Below are positions 43,620 to 53,712 of a stretch of DNA of 64,000 nt, in pieces. The DNA lies in contig NZ_AXAC01000019.1 in NCBI RefSeq assembly GCF_000472665.1, positions 55-64,054 of the forward strand. The letters are read 5' to 3'. Under the pieces are notes generated by a model. It did not search any database and was not told the origin of the DNA. It saw only the letters and a list, made by a program, of their open reading frames with translations. Positions within the stretch are counted from its first letter, which is position 1, and each line of letters begins with the position of its first letter. The translations under genes and the position numbers were made by a program. The DNA comes from Acetobacterium malicum subsp. dehalogenans DSM 11527. Its GTDB lineage: Bacteria; Bacillota; Clostridia; Eubacteriales; Eubacteriaceae.

Positions 43620-44579
43620 ATGGATGGTAAGTATAGTGGAATTAAGATTATTGCTGGGAACTCGAATATTGCTTTGGCACAGGAAATTGCCGAATATTTA
43701 GAAGTCCAGCTGTGTAACGCTGAGGTGGTCTCCTTTAGTGACGGGGAAATCGGCGTGAACGTCTTTGAATCGGTTCGTGGTGCAGATGTTTTTGTTATTC
43801 AGTCCACCGGAACTCCGGTGAATGAAAATTTAATGGAATTACTGATTCTCATCGATTCCATGAAACGTGCGTCGGCCGGACGAATTAATGCCGTGATCCC
43901 TTATTATGGCTATGCCAGACAGGATCGCAAGGCCAAATCCCGGGATCCCATCACCGCCAAACTGGTAGCAAATCTGTTAACCACCGCCGGTGCCGATCGG
44001 GTTATCACCATGGATCTCCACTCCAACCAGATTCAGGGTTTCTTTGACATTCCCCTTGATCATTTATCAGGCAGCGCCCTGATTACAGAATACTATAAAG
44101 ACAAAAAACTCGAAAATATGGTCGTGGTTTCTCCAGATGTGGGCAGCGTCAAGCGTTCACGAAAGCTGGCCAGAAGCCTGAATTGTCCGTTTGCGATCAT
44201 CGATAAGGAACGGCCCCGTCCCAATGAAACAGCGGTTATGAATGTTATTGGGGATGTTAAAGGAAAAAACTGTATTATGATCGATGATATGATTGATACC
44301 GCCGGAACCATAACCTCCGGGGCTAATGCCCTGATTGAACTTGGTGCCAATTCGGTATTTGCGGCCTGTAGCCATGGGGTATTTTCTGGACCAGCGATCC
44401 AACGGATTCAGGATTCCGCCATTGAGGAACTGGTAACCCTCAACACTCTGATTATTCCCAAGGAAAAACAAATCGAAAAAATAAAAATTCTGTCCACCGG
44501 AACTCTTTTTGGTCGGGCTATTGACTACGTTCATTTTGGTCGATCACTGAGCAAGCTTTTTGTGGGAAGATACGTATAG
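43620..44579 (+). CDS. prs: Ribose-phosphate pyrophosphokinase
   Basis: Prs makes PRPP from ribose-5-phosphate and ATP, feeding purines, pyrimidines, histidine and tryptophan, and is the source of the PurR effector. The class I enzyme of 319 residues has the usual segments: ELMELLILIDSMKRASAGRI, the PYYGYARQDRKAKSRDPITA flexible loop with catalytic lysine and arginine, DLHSNQIQGFFDIPLDHL and the PRPP loop IMIDDMIDTAGTI. The start at 43620 has GAAGAGG upstream. The pth start lies 9 bases after its stop. Confidence 0.96.
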   Translation: MDGKYSGIKIIAGNSNIALAQEIAEYLEVQLCNAEVVSFSDGEIGVNVFESVRGADVFVIQSTGTPVNENLMELLILIDSMKRASAGRINAVIPYYGYARQDRKAKSRDPITAKLVANLLTTAGADRVITMDLHSNQIQGFFDIPLDHLSGSALITEYYKDKKLENMVVVSPDVGSVKRSRKLARSLNCPFAIIDKERPRPNETAVMNVIGDVKGKNCIMIDDMIDTAGTITSGANALIELGANSVFAACSHGVFSGPAIQRIQDSAIEELVTLNTLIIPKEKQIEKIKILSTGTLFGRAIDYVHFGRSLSKLFVGRYV

Positions 44580-44587
44580 GATTGCCG

Positions 44588-45235
44588 ATGCATCTGATTG
44601 TTGGATTGGGAAACATTGGCAAAGAATACGATGGAACCCGGCATAATATCGGTTTTGAAACCCTTGATTATCTCAGTGGCAAAAAAGGAATCACCATCAC
44701 CAAGAAAGAGCAACACGGCGTAACCGGCGTCTATCGTGAAGAGGGACAAAAAATTATGCTGGCCAAGCCGACCACCTACATGAATAACAGCGGACTGTGC
44801 GTGGCCGGGCTGATGAATTTTTATGATATCCCGCTGGAGAATTTGTTGGTAATTTATGATGATATCGACCTGGCTACCGGAGATGTGCGGGTTCGCCAGC
44901 GGGGCAGTGCCGGGACCCATAACGGGATGCGATCGATTATTCAACATTTGGGGAATCCCGAATTTTCCCGCATCCGGATCGGTATTGGCCGACCCCGGCT
45001 GGGTTCGGAACTGGTGCACTATGTCCTGGGGCGTTTTCCCAAAAGTGAATTTCCGGCCATGGAAAATGCCGTGATGGAAGCGGCAAAAGGGGTGGATATT
45101 TTTGTCAAAGATGGCGTTGATCTGGCGATGAACCGGATAAATGTCAGGAAAAAAGCCGATCAAAAGAAACACGCAGAAAAAAAACCTGATGAAAAAAAGA
45201 CTGCAGAATCAAATGAACTGGAAAAATCAGAGTAG
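44588..45235 (+). CDS. pth: Peptidyl-tRNA hydrolase
   Basis: Pth frees tRNA from peptidyl-tRNAs that drop off the ribosome. The protein of 215 residues has N9 and the catalytic H19 in LGNIGKEYDGTRHNIGFETL, PTTYMNNSG and the VIYDDIDLATGDVRVRQRGS segment with the catalytic aspartate, then GTHNGMRSII. The domain ends near residue 186. A tail of about 28 residues rich in Lys and Glu follows (KKADQKKHAEKKPDEKK), longer than in most Pth proteins and probably disordered. ATG 44588 is preferred to the TTG at 44582 because it gives the canonical MHLIVGLGN. mfd follows, as in Bacillus. Confidence 0.95.
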   Translation: MHLIVGLGNIGKEYDGTRHNIGFETLDYLSGKKGITITKKEQHGVTGVYREEGQKIMLAKPTTYMNNSGLCVAGLMNFYDIPLENLLVIYDDIDLATGDVRVRQRGSAGTHNGMRSIIQHLGNPEFSRIRIGIGRPRLGSELVHYVLGRFPKSEFPAMENAVMEAAKGVDIFVKDGVDLAMNRINVRKKADQKKHAEKKPDEKKTAESNELEKSE

Positions 45236-45286
45236 CAGACCATAAAAGATCACAACTTAGATATGCTAAAAAGAATACAAACAGGT

Positions 45287-45307
45287 GCCCGGGTTTAAAA
45301 CCCGGGC
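45287..45307. repeat. Short palindrome before mfd
   Basis: GCCCGGGTTT-A-AAACCCGGGC is a perfect 21-bp palindrome in the pth-mfd gap. It is not followed by a T run; it may be a weak terminator or a protein site. Confidence 0.5.
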
Positions 45308-45338
45308 TATCCGTGTTTAAAAAATGAAAGAAGAGATC

Positions 45339-48300
45339 ATGGAATTACTTTATCAAAACCTTTTGAAGGTTGAATCGATCCAAACCATCTTGAATAATTT
45401 ATCCCCGGGAGAGATCATTAATATCTCCAATATGAACACCAGCTTTAAAGAAGTGCTTACCGGGCTGATCTTCAAGCAGCAGATGAGCCGGATTCTTTAT
45501 GTTACGGCAACCGATTATCAGGCCCAGAAAACGGCCCGGAATCTGCAGAAAATCCTCGGGGATCAGGTTCTTTATTGCCCGGCCGAACCGATTCATGACT
45601 ATTTCGCCGATGTGCACAGTCAGGAAATCAATCATCAGCGGTTGGTTGTATTCGAACAACTGTTGTCAAATCAGTCCTTTGTGGTGGTGATGGGGGCGGA
45701 AACGCTGTTAAAGAAGCAGATGCCCAGAGAAAAATTTCAGGCTCTGGGTTTTTCCCTGGCCGTAGAGGACAGCTGGGATCCCATTATCCTGACCAATCGT
45801 CTTTTTGAACTGGGTTATGAACCGGTTTCCCAGGTCGAAGCGAGAGGGCAGTATGCCCATCGGGGCGGGATTATTGACGTTTTTTCTACTACTGGTCAGG
45901 AAGCATACCGGATTGAATTTTTTGGCGATACCATCGAATCGTTGCGCACCTTTGATCCCCAAACCCAACTGTCAACCGATTCGGTGGATCAAGTAATCAT
46001 TCTGCCTGGTCGCGAGATTATTTTAGCAGCAGACGAACGGGCCAAAGCGCTCAAACAAATCGCCAAAAATTATGGCGATATTCCGGGTTATCAGGCGCTG
46101 ATTGAACGAATCAGTGAAGACCCGGGGGGGCATGATGAAACGCTGTTTGCCTTTATCAGGACCGAGGGGATGCTCACGGATTATCTGGGAAATGCTCTGG
46201 TTATCTGGGATGAACCGCCCCGGATCAAAGAAGCGCAGACCGTTTTTATCAATAAGCTGCACAGTGATTTTCAGACCCTGATGGATGAGCAGCTGATGTT
46301 TCCGGAAGAAAAAAACAAATTTTATTCCTTTTCAAAAATTGAAAAGGCGCTGGAAAGCCAGACCCAGTTAAGGCTGCATTTATTCACATCCCGGGCTAAA
46401 AAAGGGCTCAGCCTGGATTTAGGAGTCAAGGAAAATGACTCGTTTTTAGGCCAGATCCCGCTATTTATTGAATATGTCCAAAAACAGTTGGAACAAGATG
46501 CCATCATCCATTTGCGGGCCCGGGATGAAGCGGGGCTGGAAAAACTGAAAAGCTTTTTAACCGATGCGAATATTCACCGCTTTACCAATGAGGCGTTGCC
46601 GGGAGTTCAGTTGGTCACTGGCGAAATCAGCGGCGGCTTTGAATTGACTGGAAAAAAGCTGATTTGTCTCAATCAAAGTGAGATCATCAAAGAATCTAGC
46701 CGGGGGAAAAAACGTCGTCGCCAAAAAGGACGAAAAATCGATTCCTTTACGCAATTGAACCAGGGCGATTTTGTGGTCCACGATACCCATGGTATCGGAG
46801 TCTACCGGGGCATTGAACAATTAAAAATCGATGAGACCATTAAAGACTTACTGGTCATCGAATATGCTAATGATGCCAAGTTCTACTGTCCGGTGGATCA
46901 AATGGACGCCATCCAGGTTTATGTCGGAACTGGCGAGAAAAAACCGAAGATCAACCAGTTAGGCACCAATGACTGGAGCAAGTCCAAATCTCGGGTTAAA
47001 GCGGCGGTTGAAGAAATGGCCGATGAACTGATTGCCCTTTACGCTAAACGGCAGAATTTAAAAGGTTATGCCTTTGGTCCGGATTCCAGCTGGCAGCAGG
47101 AGTTTGAGGACTCTTTTCCCCATGAGGAAACCAACGATCAGCTCCAGGCTGTCGATGAGATTAAGGAAGATATGGAATCGGCCCGACCGATGGATCGGCT
47201 GCTCTGCGGCGATGTCGGGTATGGCAAAACCGAGGTCGCCCTGCGGGCTATTTTTAAAGCGGTGATGGAGGGCAAACAGGTAGCCTTTCTGGTGCCCACG
47301 ACGATATTGGCCCAACAACATTATCAGACCGCCTTGGATCGGTTCAAAAAATATCCGGTCAGCATTGGCTTGCTCAGCCGCTTCCGATCCAAATCCGACC
47401 AGGATAAAACCTTAAAGGATCTGGCTGCTGGCCAGGTGGATCTGATCATCGGCACCCATCGGCTGTTATCAAAAGACGTCATCTTCAAAGATCTGGGTCT
47501 ACTGGTGGTGGACGAGGAACAACGGTTTGGGGTGGGTCACAAGGAACGGATCAAGCAGCTTAAAGAAAATGTCGATGTGTTGACGCTCAGTGCTACCCCG
47601 ATTCCCCGGACCCTGCACATGTCAATGATCGGGGTCCGGGATATGAGCGTTATCGACGAGCCGCCGGCCGGCCGCCGGCCAGTGCTGACCTACGTCATGG
47701 AATACAACGAAGCCATCGTCAAAGATGCCATTCAACGGGAATTGGCCAGACGGGGACAGGTCTATTTTGTCCACAACCGGATCCACGATATTTTTGAAGT
47801 GGCCCGAAAAATTCAGAAGTTGGTTCCCGAAGCCCGGATTGTGGTGGCCCATGGCCGGATGACCGGTCAGGAACTGGAAGATATCATGGTCGATTTTTTA
47901 GAACGGGAGTATGATGTATTGGTGACCACCACCATCATCGAGTCTGGTCTGGATATTAAAAATGCCAATACCCTGATTATCGACAACGGTGATTATATGG
48001 GTCTGTCGCAATTATATCAGCTCCGGGGACGGGTGGGGCGATCCGATGTTCAAGGCTACACCTATGTGACTCATCGGCCCAAGGTGCTCTCAGAAATTTC
48101 CCAGAAACGTTTAAAGGCTATCAAAGACTTTACCGCCTTTGGTTCGGGTTTTAAAATTGCCCTTCGGGATCTCGAAATCAGAGGGGCCGGAAATATTCTG
48201 GGAGCGGCCCAGTCGGGTAATCTGGCGACCATCGGTTATGAACTCTATTGCCGGATTCTGGATCAGGCCATCCATGAACGGCTCGGTAAAGAAATGGATT

Positions 48301-48770
48301 TCTCAGCCAGCGAGCTGCTGATCAACCTCAATGTCAGCAGTTATATCCCCGAAAACTATATTTCGGACGAGGAACTTAAATACGATATTTATAAAAAACT
48401 GTCCTATGTTAAATCCAAAGACGATTACGACGAGCTGGAGGATGAACTCCTGGATCGCTTTGGGGAAATCCCCGATGGGGTCTATAATCTGATGGCTTTG
48501 GCGATGATTAAGCACCTGGGCCGATCACTGGGAATGACTGAAATTCGGGAACGGGGAAACAGTGTTTTATTCACCTTTGACAATACCAGGGAAATTACCA
48601 TTCCCGATCCGGAATTGATGAAGGAACTGTTTAACACCTACAATATTAAGTTCAACGCCGGAAAGTCAGATCAGATCCGCTGGCGGATTGTTTTGAAACA
48701 CGATCAGGATCAAGCTTACCTGAGAGCTTTAGGTGAATTCCTGGGACGATTAGTTTCGTCAAAGAATTAA
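45339..48770 (+). CDS. mfd: Transcription-repair coupling factor
   Basis: Mfd removes RNA polymerase stalled at DNA lesions and recruits UvrAB. The protein of about 1143 residues has the expected order: UvrB-like N-terminal module (1 to about 350), RNA polymerase interaction domain with VHDTHGIGVYRGIEQ (about 480), a RecG-like translocase with Walker A DVGYGKTEVALRA (about 624) and DEEQRFGVGHKERIK (about 725), LSATPIPRTLHMS, the TRG-type motif and the C-terminal inhibitory domain. ATG 45339 is preferred over 45324 because AAGAAGAG lies just before it. Length is as usual for the family. Confidence 0.96.
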   Translation: MELLYQNLLKVESIQTILNNLSPGEIINISNMNTSFKEVLTGLIFKQQMSRILYVTATDYQAQKTARNLQKILGDQVLYCPAEPIHDYFADVHSQEINHQRLVVFEQLLSNQSFVVVMGAETLLKKQMPREKFQALGFSLAVEDSWDPIILTNRLFELGYEPVSQVEARGQYAHRGGIIDVFSTTGQEAYRIEFFGDTIESLRTFDPQTQLSTDSVDQVIILPGREIILAADERAKALKQIAKNYGDIPGYQALIERISEDPGGHDETLFAFIRTEGMLTDYLGNALVIWDEPPRIKEAQTVFINKLHSDFQTLMDEQLMFPEEKNKFYSFSKIEKALESQTQLRLHLFTSRAKKGLSLDLGVKENDSFLGQIPLFIEYVQKQLEQDAIIHLRARDEAGLEKLKSFLTDANIHRFTNEALPGVQLVTGEISGGFELTGKKLICLNQSEIIKESSRGKKRRRQKGRKIDSFTQLNQGDFVVHDTHGIGVYRGIEQLKIDETIKDLLVIEYANDAKFYCPVDQMDAIQVYVGTGEKKPKINQLGTNDWSKSKSRVKAAVEEMADELIALYAKRQNLKGYAFGPDSSWQQEFEDSFPHEETNDQLQAVDEIKEDMESARPMDRLLCGDVGYGKTEVALRAIFKAVMEGKQVAFLVPTTILAQQHYQTALDRFKKYPVSIGLLSRFRSKSDQDKTLKDLAAGQVDLIIGTHRLLSKDVIFKDLGLLVVDEEQRFGVGHKERIKQLKENVDVLTLSATPIPRTLHMSMIGVRDMSVIDEPPAGRRPVLTYVMEYNEAIVKDAIQRELARRGQVYFVHNRIHDIFEVARKIQKLVPEARIVVAHGRMTGQELEDIMVDFLEREYDVLVTTTIIESGLDIKNANTLIIDNGDYMGLSQLYQLRGRVGRSDVQGYTYVTHRPKVLSEISQKRLKAIKDFTAFGSGFKIALRDLEIRGAGNILGAAQSGNLATIGYELYCRILDQAIHERLGKEMDFSASELLINLNVSSYIPENYISDEELKYDIYKKLSYVKSKDDYDELEDELLDRFGEIPDGVYNLMALAMIKHLGRSLGMTEIRERGNSVLFTFDNTREITIPDPELMKELFNTYNIKFNAGKSDQIRWRIVLKHDQDQAYLRALGEFLGRLVSSKN

Positions 48771-48851
48771 GGTAAAGTCCAGTTGTCGTATGTTAAACTA
48801 GGCAAGGTCTTAATTTATATGATATTAATAAAGAAGAGGAGAACAACAAAG

Positions 48852-50339
48852 ATGAAGAAATCTCGTATTCTGGCTTTGATGCTGACAAGCGTTATCTGTG
48901 TCAGTCTTTTTGCCGGAGGTTGTAGTTTGGTTAAGGTAAATCCTGAACAGGATAAGAAGGTGGAAATCGCAGTAATTGATGGAACCCCTTTGTTAAAAGA
49001 GAGTTTTAATAATTATATGGCATATTATCAGATGTATTTTGATGCCAGCGGCATGACATTCCCCACCGATACAGAGCTGACAGAGCTGAAAAAAGATATT
49101 CTGGATGACTTGGTTCGGGTTGAAACGCTCACCGCCAAAGCGAAAAAAGATGGCGTTACCGTGGATGAAACAGGGATCGCCGCCAATGCGACCAGCATGC
49201 TGGAATCACTGAAAACAACTCTGGGCGAAGAAAAATATGCCGCAGTTTTAGAAACATACAACACCGACTCTGCATCATTTGAAGCATTCTTGAATATGTT
49301 CCTGTTGGATTACAGTTATGCCAACACGATGGAAACAAACTATAACAATACCTTGAAAGCTGATCCCAGCAAAGAGTTAAGCACAGTTGTTGGAACTGTT
49401 GGTAAAGATGAGGTTAAAAAAGATGTTTATAATTATCGTCTGGCCAATGAAGAATTGCTAACCTATTACCAAACCCAGCAAGCTTTGGGAACCGATGATG
49501 AAACCATGAAAACCACCAATGAAACCATCTTCAATACCATTGCTGAACAAAAAGCGCTGGCCCAATATGCTGAAGAAAAGAAACTCACCGCTGATCAAAC
49601 AAATATCGACAGCTATGTAACTACCCAGGAAGCATTTGTCAATTATCTGCTACCCGGTGATGAGGCATTACAACAATTCCTCGATGCTAAATTTTTGACG
49701 ATTGCTCAATTTAAAGAATTTGTCAAACAGGATGCTACTGCATCGGCCATTTCTAAAGCGGTTCAGGCCGATTTGGAAAGCACGATAAAAGTTACCGATG
49801 GCGAAATCAAAAAATATTATGATGAAAATAAAGCCTCCTACGATACCAGCACGGTTTCAGCTAAACATATTTTAGCCACCGAGCAGGCACTGGCGGATCA
49901 GGTTTACGCCGAAGCTAAGAATGCCAAAACAGTCGAAGAATTTGATGCGATTATGGCAAAATACCAGACCACCGACGGGATTCAGGAAGCTGCTGATCTG
50001 GGTGCTTTCACCAAGTCAACCATGGTTACTGAATTTTCAGATGCTGCCTTTGGGATGGATGTGAATACGGTCAGCGAGCCGGTTAAAACCGACTATGGTT
50101 ACCATGTTATTTATGTTTATGATAAAAAGGCCGGTGAAACACCAAGTCTGGAAGATAAAAAAGAAGAGATTACCACAACCTTAAAAAGCGAAAAAGTTAC
50201 TGAAGAATTTGATAAGTTAAAAACCAAACTGATGAACAAATTTAAAGTAAAAATCAACGATATCGCAACTCCAGCAGCAACGTATCTGGAAGAATTAAAA
50301 ACCGAGTTGAATGTTAAAGTTTACGAAAACAAAATCTAA
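48852..50339 (+). CDS. PrsA/SurA-like foldase lipoprotein with PpiC domain
   Basis: This 495-residue exported lipoprotein has a signal peptide and lipobox ending GGC (about residue 22), a SurA-like N-terminal helical region (about 45-330) and a parvulin-type peptidyl-prolyl isomerase domain (about 335-430) with STVSAKHILAT, LGAFTKSTMVTEFSDAAFGM and KTDYGYHVIYV. It should help exported proteins fold outside the membrane. The start is ATG 48852; an ATG at 48783 would add 23 residues ahead of the signal peptide. A PpiC lipoprotein after mfd is common in clostridia. A strong terminator follows. Confidence 0.92.
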   Translation: MKKSRILALMLTSVICVSLFAGGCSLVKVNPEQDKKVEIAVIDGTPLLKESFNNYMAYYQMYFDASGMTFPTDTELTELKKDILDDLVRVETLTAKAKKDGVTVDETGIAANATSMLESLKTTLGEEKYAAVLETYNTDSASFEAFLNMFLLDYSYANTMETNYNNTLKADPSKELSTVVGTVGKDEVKKDVYNYRLANEELLTYYQTQQALGTDDETMKTTNETIFNTIAEQKALAQYAEEKKLTADQTNIDSYVTTQEAFVNYLLPGDEALQQFLDAKFLTIAQFKEFVKQDATASAISKAVQADLESTIKVTDGEIKKYYDENKASYDTSTVSAKHILATEQALADQVYAEAKNAKTVEEFDAIMAKYQTTDGIQEAADLGAFTKSTMVTEFSDAAFGMDVNTVSEPVKTDYGYHVIYVYDKKAGETPSLEDKKEEITTTLKSEKVTEEFDKLKTKLMNKFKVKINDIATPAATYLEELKTELNVKVYENKI

Positions 50340-50360
50340 ATACAATTCAAACAGCACCGC

Positions 50361-50387
50361 AAAAAGCACTGAGTTTCAGTGCTTTTT
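50361..50387 (+). terminator. Terminator after the foldase gene
   Basis: AAAAAGCACTGA, a GTT loop and TCAGTGCTTTTT form a perfect 12-bp stem. Confidence 0.88.
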
Positions 50388-50478
50388 GGTTGTGTATGAA
50401 TAGTTGATAAGATATAATAAAAAACAATCTGCAAAGCGCCGTTGGGGATTTGCATAAATGCACAAAAGAGGTTTATCT

Positions 50479-52113
50479 ATGTCTGAGCGAACATCAAATT
50501 ACTTAAAGGGTGCCAGCATCCTGGTCGCAGCGGGGATCTTATCCCGGCTGCTGGGCCTCTTTTTTAAGATTCCCCTGTATCAGATGGTGGGCAGCTACGG
50601 AAATGGGATCTATGGAAATGTCACCAGTATCTATAACCTGTTACTGATGGTTTCGACCGTGGGTTTTCCGGTGGCGATCTCAAAAATGGTGTCTGAAAGT
50701 ATTGCCAAAAATGAATATGCAACCGCCCATCGGGTTTTCAAACTGTCGATCGTCATTCTTGCAGTTCTGGGCACGTTATCCAGTCTATTTTTGTTTTTTG
50801 GGGCGGAATGGATCATTGAAACGGCTAACTGGACAGCGGAGAGCTATCCAGCCCTGGTGGCAATAGCCCTGGCACCCTTGTTTATTTCCTTTGTCTCGGC
50901 CTTTCGGGGCTTTTTTCAGGGTTTTCAGATCATGACACCGACCGCGGTTTCGCAGATTCTCGAGCAACTGGTCCGGGTTTTTCTGGGCGTCGTGCTCTGT
51001 TGGGCCTTTGTCGGTCAATTTGGCATCGGTCTGGGCGTTGGCGGGGCCGTTTTTGGGGCTACTGCCGGTGGCCTGGTGGCCGCCATTTTATTGGCCTATC
51101 TCTATTACAACTTTGCCGCTAAAAATAAACGTTTGCTGAAAACAAGAACCAGAAAACGGCAGATCTCCAACCGGGCACTGCTGAAAAGATTGGTGATTAT
51201 CTCGATTCCGGTCACCTTGACATCAGCCCTGGTGGCGATGTTTTCGACCGTTGACTCGTTTATCTATGTATCCCGGTTGGGGGTAGCCGGCATCGATGAA
51301 ATAACTGCTACGATGATGTTCGGCGATTTTACCAATGTTGAACAATTAATTAATATACCATTAATCATTAGTGGCAATCTGGCGGTGGCGATGATCCCGG
51401 CGATTTCCGAATCATTTTCAATGCGGGACCGGACAGCCATGAATGAAAAGATTGTGCTGGCCATTCGGGTGATCCTACTGGTGGCTTTTCCCTCCTGTAT
51501 CGGTTTGTCGGTGTTGTCTTACGGCATCTTCGATCTGCTTTTCCCGGGATCGCCCTACGGCGGATTTATTTTAAGCACCTTTTCTTATGCGACAATTTTT
51601 ATGATGCTTTCCAATACCTTTCAAAGCATCCTCCAATCCATCGACCGGTTTCGCATTCCGCTGATCAATCTGGGGGTGGCCATCATTATCCGCTTTATCA
51701 CCGGTTGGATATTTTTGTCGATCCCCTTTTTCAACATTCAGGGGATTGTTATCAGCAGTATGATTACCTTTATTTATCTGACCGTGGCCAACTACGCATC
51801 GGTTAAGCGCTATACCCACATCAAGGTCGATTTTATCCATACCGCCCTGAAACCGTTGATGGCTGCCACGGTGATGGGAATTGCCGTATTTTTTGCCTAT
51901 AAAGGGATTGCCGCCCTGCTGGGTGGATTTATGGGAATTATCATGGCGGTCATCATCGGCGTCTTTATTTACTCCTTTGTGCTGGTTTTGATCAAAGGGA
52001 TAACGGCAGATGAAATAAGGGTGTTACCGGGAAGCCGGACCCTATTAAGTTTTTTTCGCCGGCTTGAGCGACTTGTACCCGGTCGCAAAAAACGGCGGAT
52101 CAGACACGAGTAG
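50479..52113 (+). CDS. SpoVB/MurJ-like polysaccharide flippase (YabM type)
   Basis: The protein of 544 residues has about 14 helices and the MOP-family N-terminus YLKGASILVAAGILSRLLGL with KIPLYQMVGSYGNGIYG. It matches the YabM/YtgP/SpoVB group of lipid-linked oligosaccharide flippases, some of which act as MurJ, moving lipid II outward. The C-terminus is basic (RRLERLVPGRKKRRIRH). The start at 50479 follows AAAAGAGG; an ATG at 50458 would add seven residues without a good site. In Bacillus yabM likewise precedes yabN (mazG). Confidence 0.9.
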   Translation: MSERTSNYLKGASILVAAGILSRLLGLFFKIPLYQMVGSYGNGIYGNVTSIYNLLLMVSTVGFPVAISKMVSESIAKNEYATAHRVFKLSIVILAVLGTLSSLFLFFGAEWIIETANWTAESYPALVAIALAPLFISFVSAFRGFFQGFQIMTPTAVSQILEQLVRVFLGVVLCWAFVGQFGIGLGVGGAVFGATAGGLVAAILLAYLYYNFAAKNKRLLKTRTRKRQISNRALLKRLVIISIPVTLTSALVAMFSTVDSFIYVSRLGVAGIDEITATMMFGDFTNVEQLINIPLIISGNLAVAMIPAISESFSMRDRTAMNEKIVLAIRVILLVAFPSCIGLSVLSYGIFDLLFPGSPYGGFILSTFSYATIFMMLSNTFQSILQSIDRFRIPLINLGVAIIIRFITGWIFLSIPFFNIQGIVISSMITFIYLTVANYASVKRYTHIKVDFIHTALKPLMAATVMGIAVFFAYKGIAALLGGFMGIIMAVIIGVFIYSFVLVLIKGITADEIRVLPGSRTLLSFFRRLERLVPGRKKRRIRHE

Positions 52114-52137
52114 TCAATTCAGAAAGGAAATAAAAGC

Positions 52138-53610
52138 ATGCACCATATCGATATTGTCGGTTTGGGACCGGGCAGTCCAGGCCAGATCACGCTGGAAACA
52201 TTAGCCTTATTAAAAGATGCGAGTCCCAATTTTTTTAGAACAAAGATCCATCCGGTGATGGATTTTATTGAGAATGAAGCCATCAGTTATCAAAGCTTTG
52301 ACTGCTATTATGAGCAGGAAGGCTCGTTTGAGGCGGTTTATGATCAAATCGTCACAACGCTTATCGAAACTGCTAAAACAACTGAAAAGTTGGTTTATGC
52401 GGTGCCAGGCAACCCTTTGTTTGGTGAAAAAACAGTTGAAAAACTGATTGTTGCCGCAAAAGCGGCCGGCATCAACTACCGGATTTATCCGGGTGTGAGC
52501 TTTGTTGATGTGACCCTCAACAGTCTCGAAGAAGACCCGATCAATGGACTAAAAATTATGGATGCCTTTGATTGCGTCAAGAATCCGCCGGATCCCCGGA
52601 TCGGGGCTTTGATAACCCAGGTTTACGATCAGCATATGGCTTCAGAGCTCAAACTGCAATTAATGGAAATGTATGATCCCGAAAAAAAGGTGGTTCTGCT
52701 GATCAATTCAGGAATTCCTGAGGCCGAAAAGTCACTGGAAATCTGTCTTTATGAGTTGGACCGAGTGGAGGATATCAATCACCTGACCAGCCTTTATCTT
52801 CCGGCCACAAATGAAGCTTATCAGGGCTTTCAGGGCACCATTGAGATGATGAAAGCCCTACGAGCCGATGAGGGCTGCTCCTGGGATCGGAGTCAGACCC
52901 ATGAAAGTCTGCGAAATTATCTGCTGGAAGAGAGCTATGAGGTTTTAGAGGCCATCGACAATCAGGACTGGGATAATCTCGCTGAAGAATTGGGCGATGT
53001 TCTATTTCAGATTGTTTTTCACGCCGAGATTGCCAGTGAGGCTGGTCGCTTTAATATCAACCAGGTGATTGGCGGGATCAATGAAAAAATGATCAGACGC
53101 CATCCCCATGTTTTTATTGACAAGGCCAGCTTTAATCCAGAGCAGGTGGAAACCAACTGGGATGCCATCAAACGGATGGAAAAGGGTGAGTCGGGAGAAG
53201 TACAGGAAAGCCCCGGACTGGCAGCAGAAATGAAAAAATTACCGAAAGCTCTGCCGGCTTTGATGGAGGCCTATAAGGTTCAGAAAAAGGCCGCCAAAGT
53301 TGGCTTTGACTGGCAGGAGCCAACAGCGGCGCTGGAAAAAATCGATGAGGAAGCCCTTGAATTAAGAGCGGCACTGCGGGAAAATAAGCCGGAACAGGTC
53401 GAAGAAGAACTGGGTGACCTACTTTTTTCAGTGGTCAATGTGTCCCGGTTGCTTAAACTTCAGCCGGAGATGGTGTTAAGGAAGGCGACTGAAAAATTCA
53501 TTGGTCGTTTTGAAAAAATGGAAAAAGTTGCCAGTCAAGAGAAAAAATCTCTAAGTGACTATACTTTTGAGCAATTAGATGAGGCCTGGAATCGGTCGAA
53601 AGGGCTTTAA
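52138..53610 (+). CDS. mazG: MazG nucleotide pyrophosphohydrolase with N-terminal methylase domain (YabN type)
   Basis: The protein of 490 residues begins with a tetrapyrrole-methylase-like domain (DIVGLGPGSPGQITLETLAL; YAVPGNPLFGEKTVEKL, 1 to about 225), followed by two MazG domains. The first has SWDRSQTHESLRNYLLEESY and EELGDVLFQIVFHAEIA; the second FDWQEPTAALEKIDEEALEL and EELGDLLFSVVNVSRL. The ExxE...ExxD metal residues are visible in both. MazG cleaves nucleoside triphosphates, clearing non-canonical NTPs. What the methylase-like domain does in YabN proteins is not known. hup, rqcP and divIC follow as in clostridia. Confidence 0.95.
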   Translation: MHHIDIVGLGPGSPGQITLETLALLKDASPNFFRTKIHPVMDFIENEAISYQSFDCYYEQEGSFEAVYDQIVTTLIETAKTTEKLVYAVPGNPLFGEKTVEKLIVAAKAAGINYRIYPGVSFVDVTLNSLEEDPINGLKIMDAFDCVKNPPDPRIGALITQVYDQHMASELKLQLMEMYDPEKKVVLLINSGIPEAEKSLEICLYELDRVEDINHLTSLYLPATNEAYQGFQGTIEMMKALRADEGCSWDRSQTHESLRNYLLEESYEVLEAIDNQDWDNLAEELGDVLFQIVFHAEIASEAGRFNINQVIGGINEKMIRRHPHVFIDKASFNPEQVETNWDAIKRMEKGESGEVQESPGLAAEMKKLPKALPALMEAYKVQKKAAKVGFDWQEPTAALEKIDEEALELRAALRENKPEQVEEELGDLLFSVVNVSRLLKLQPEMVLRKATEKFIGRFEKMEKVASQEKKSLSDYTFEQLDEAWNRSKGL

Positions 53611-53642
53611 GAGTGGAAAAAACGGAAAAAAGCAAAAAAAAC

Positions 53643-53672
53643 TTGTAATTTGCAGGTGAACACGCTTATAAT
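53643..53672 (+). promoter_or_regulatory. Predicted promoter of hup
   Basis: TTGTAA (53643-53648) and a perfect TATAAT (53667-53672) are spaced by 18 bases, 40 bases before the hup start. Confidence 0.6.
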
Positions 53673-53712
53673 ATTACAATAGAATACTGGAAACTATCAG
53701 ATGGAGGAAAAA

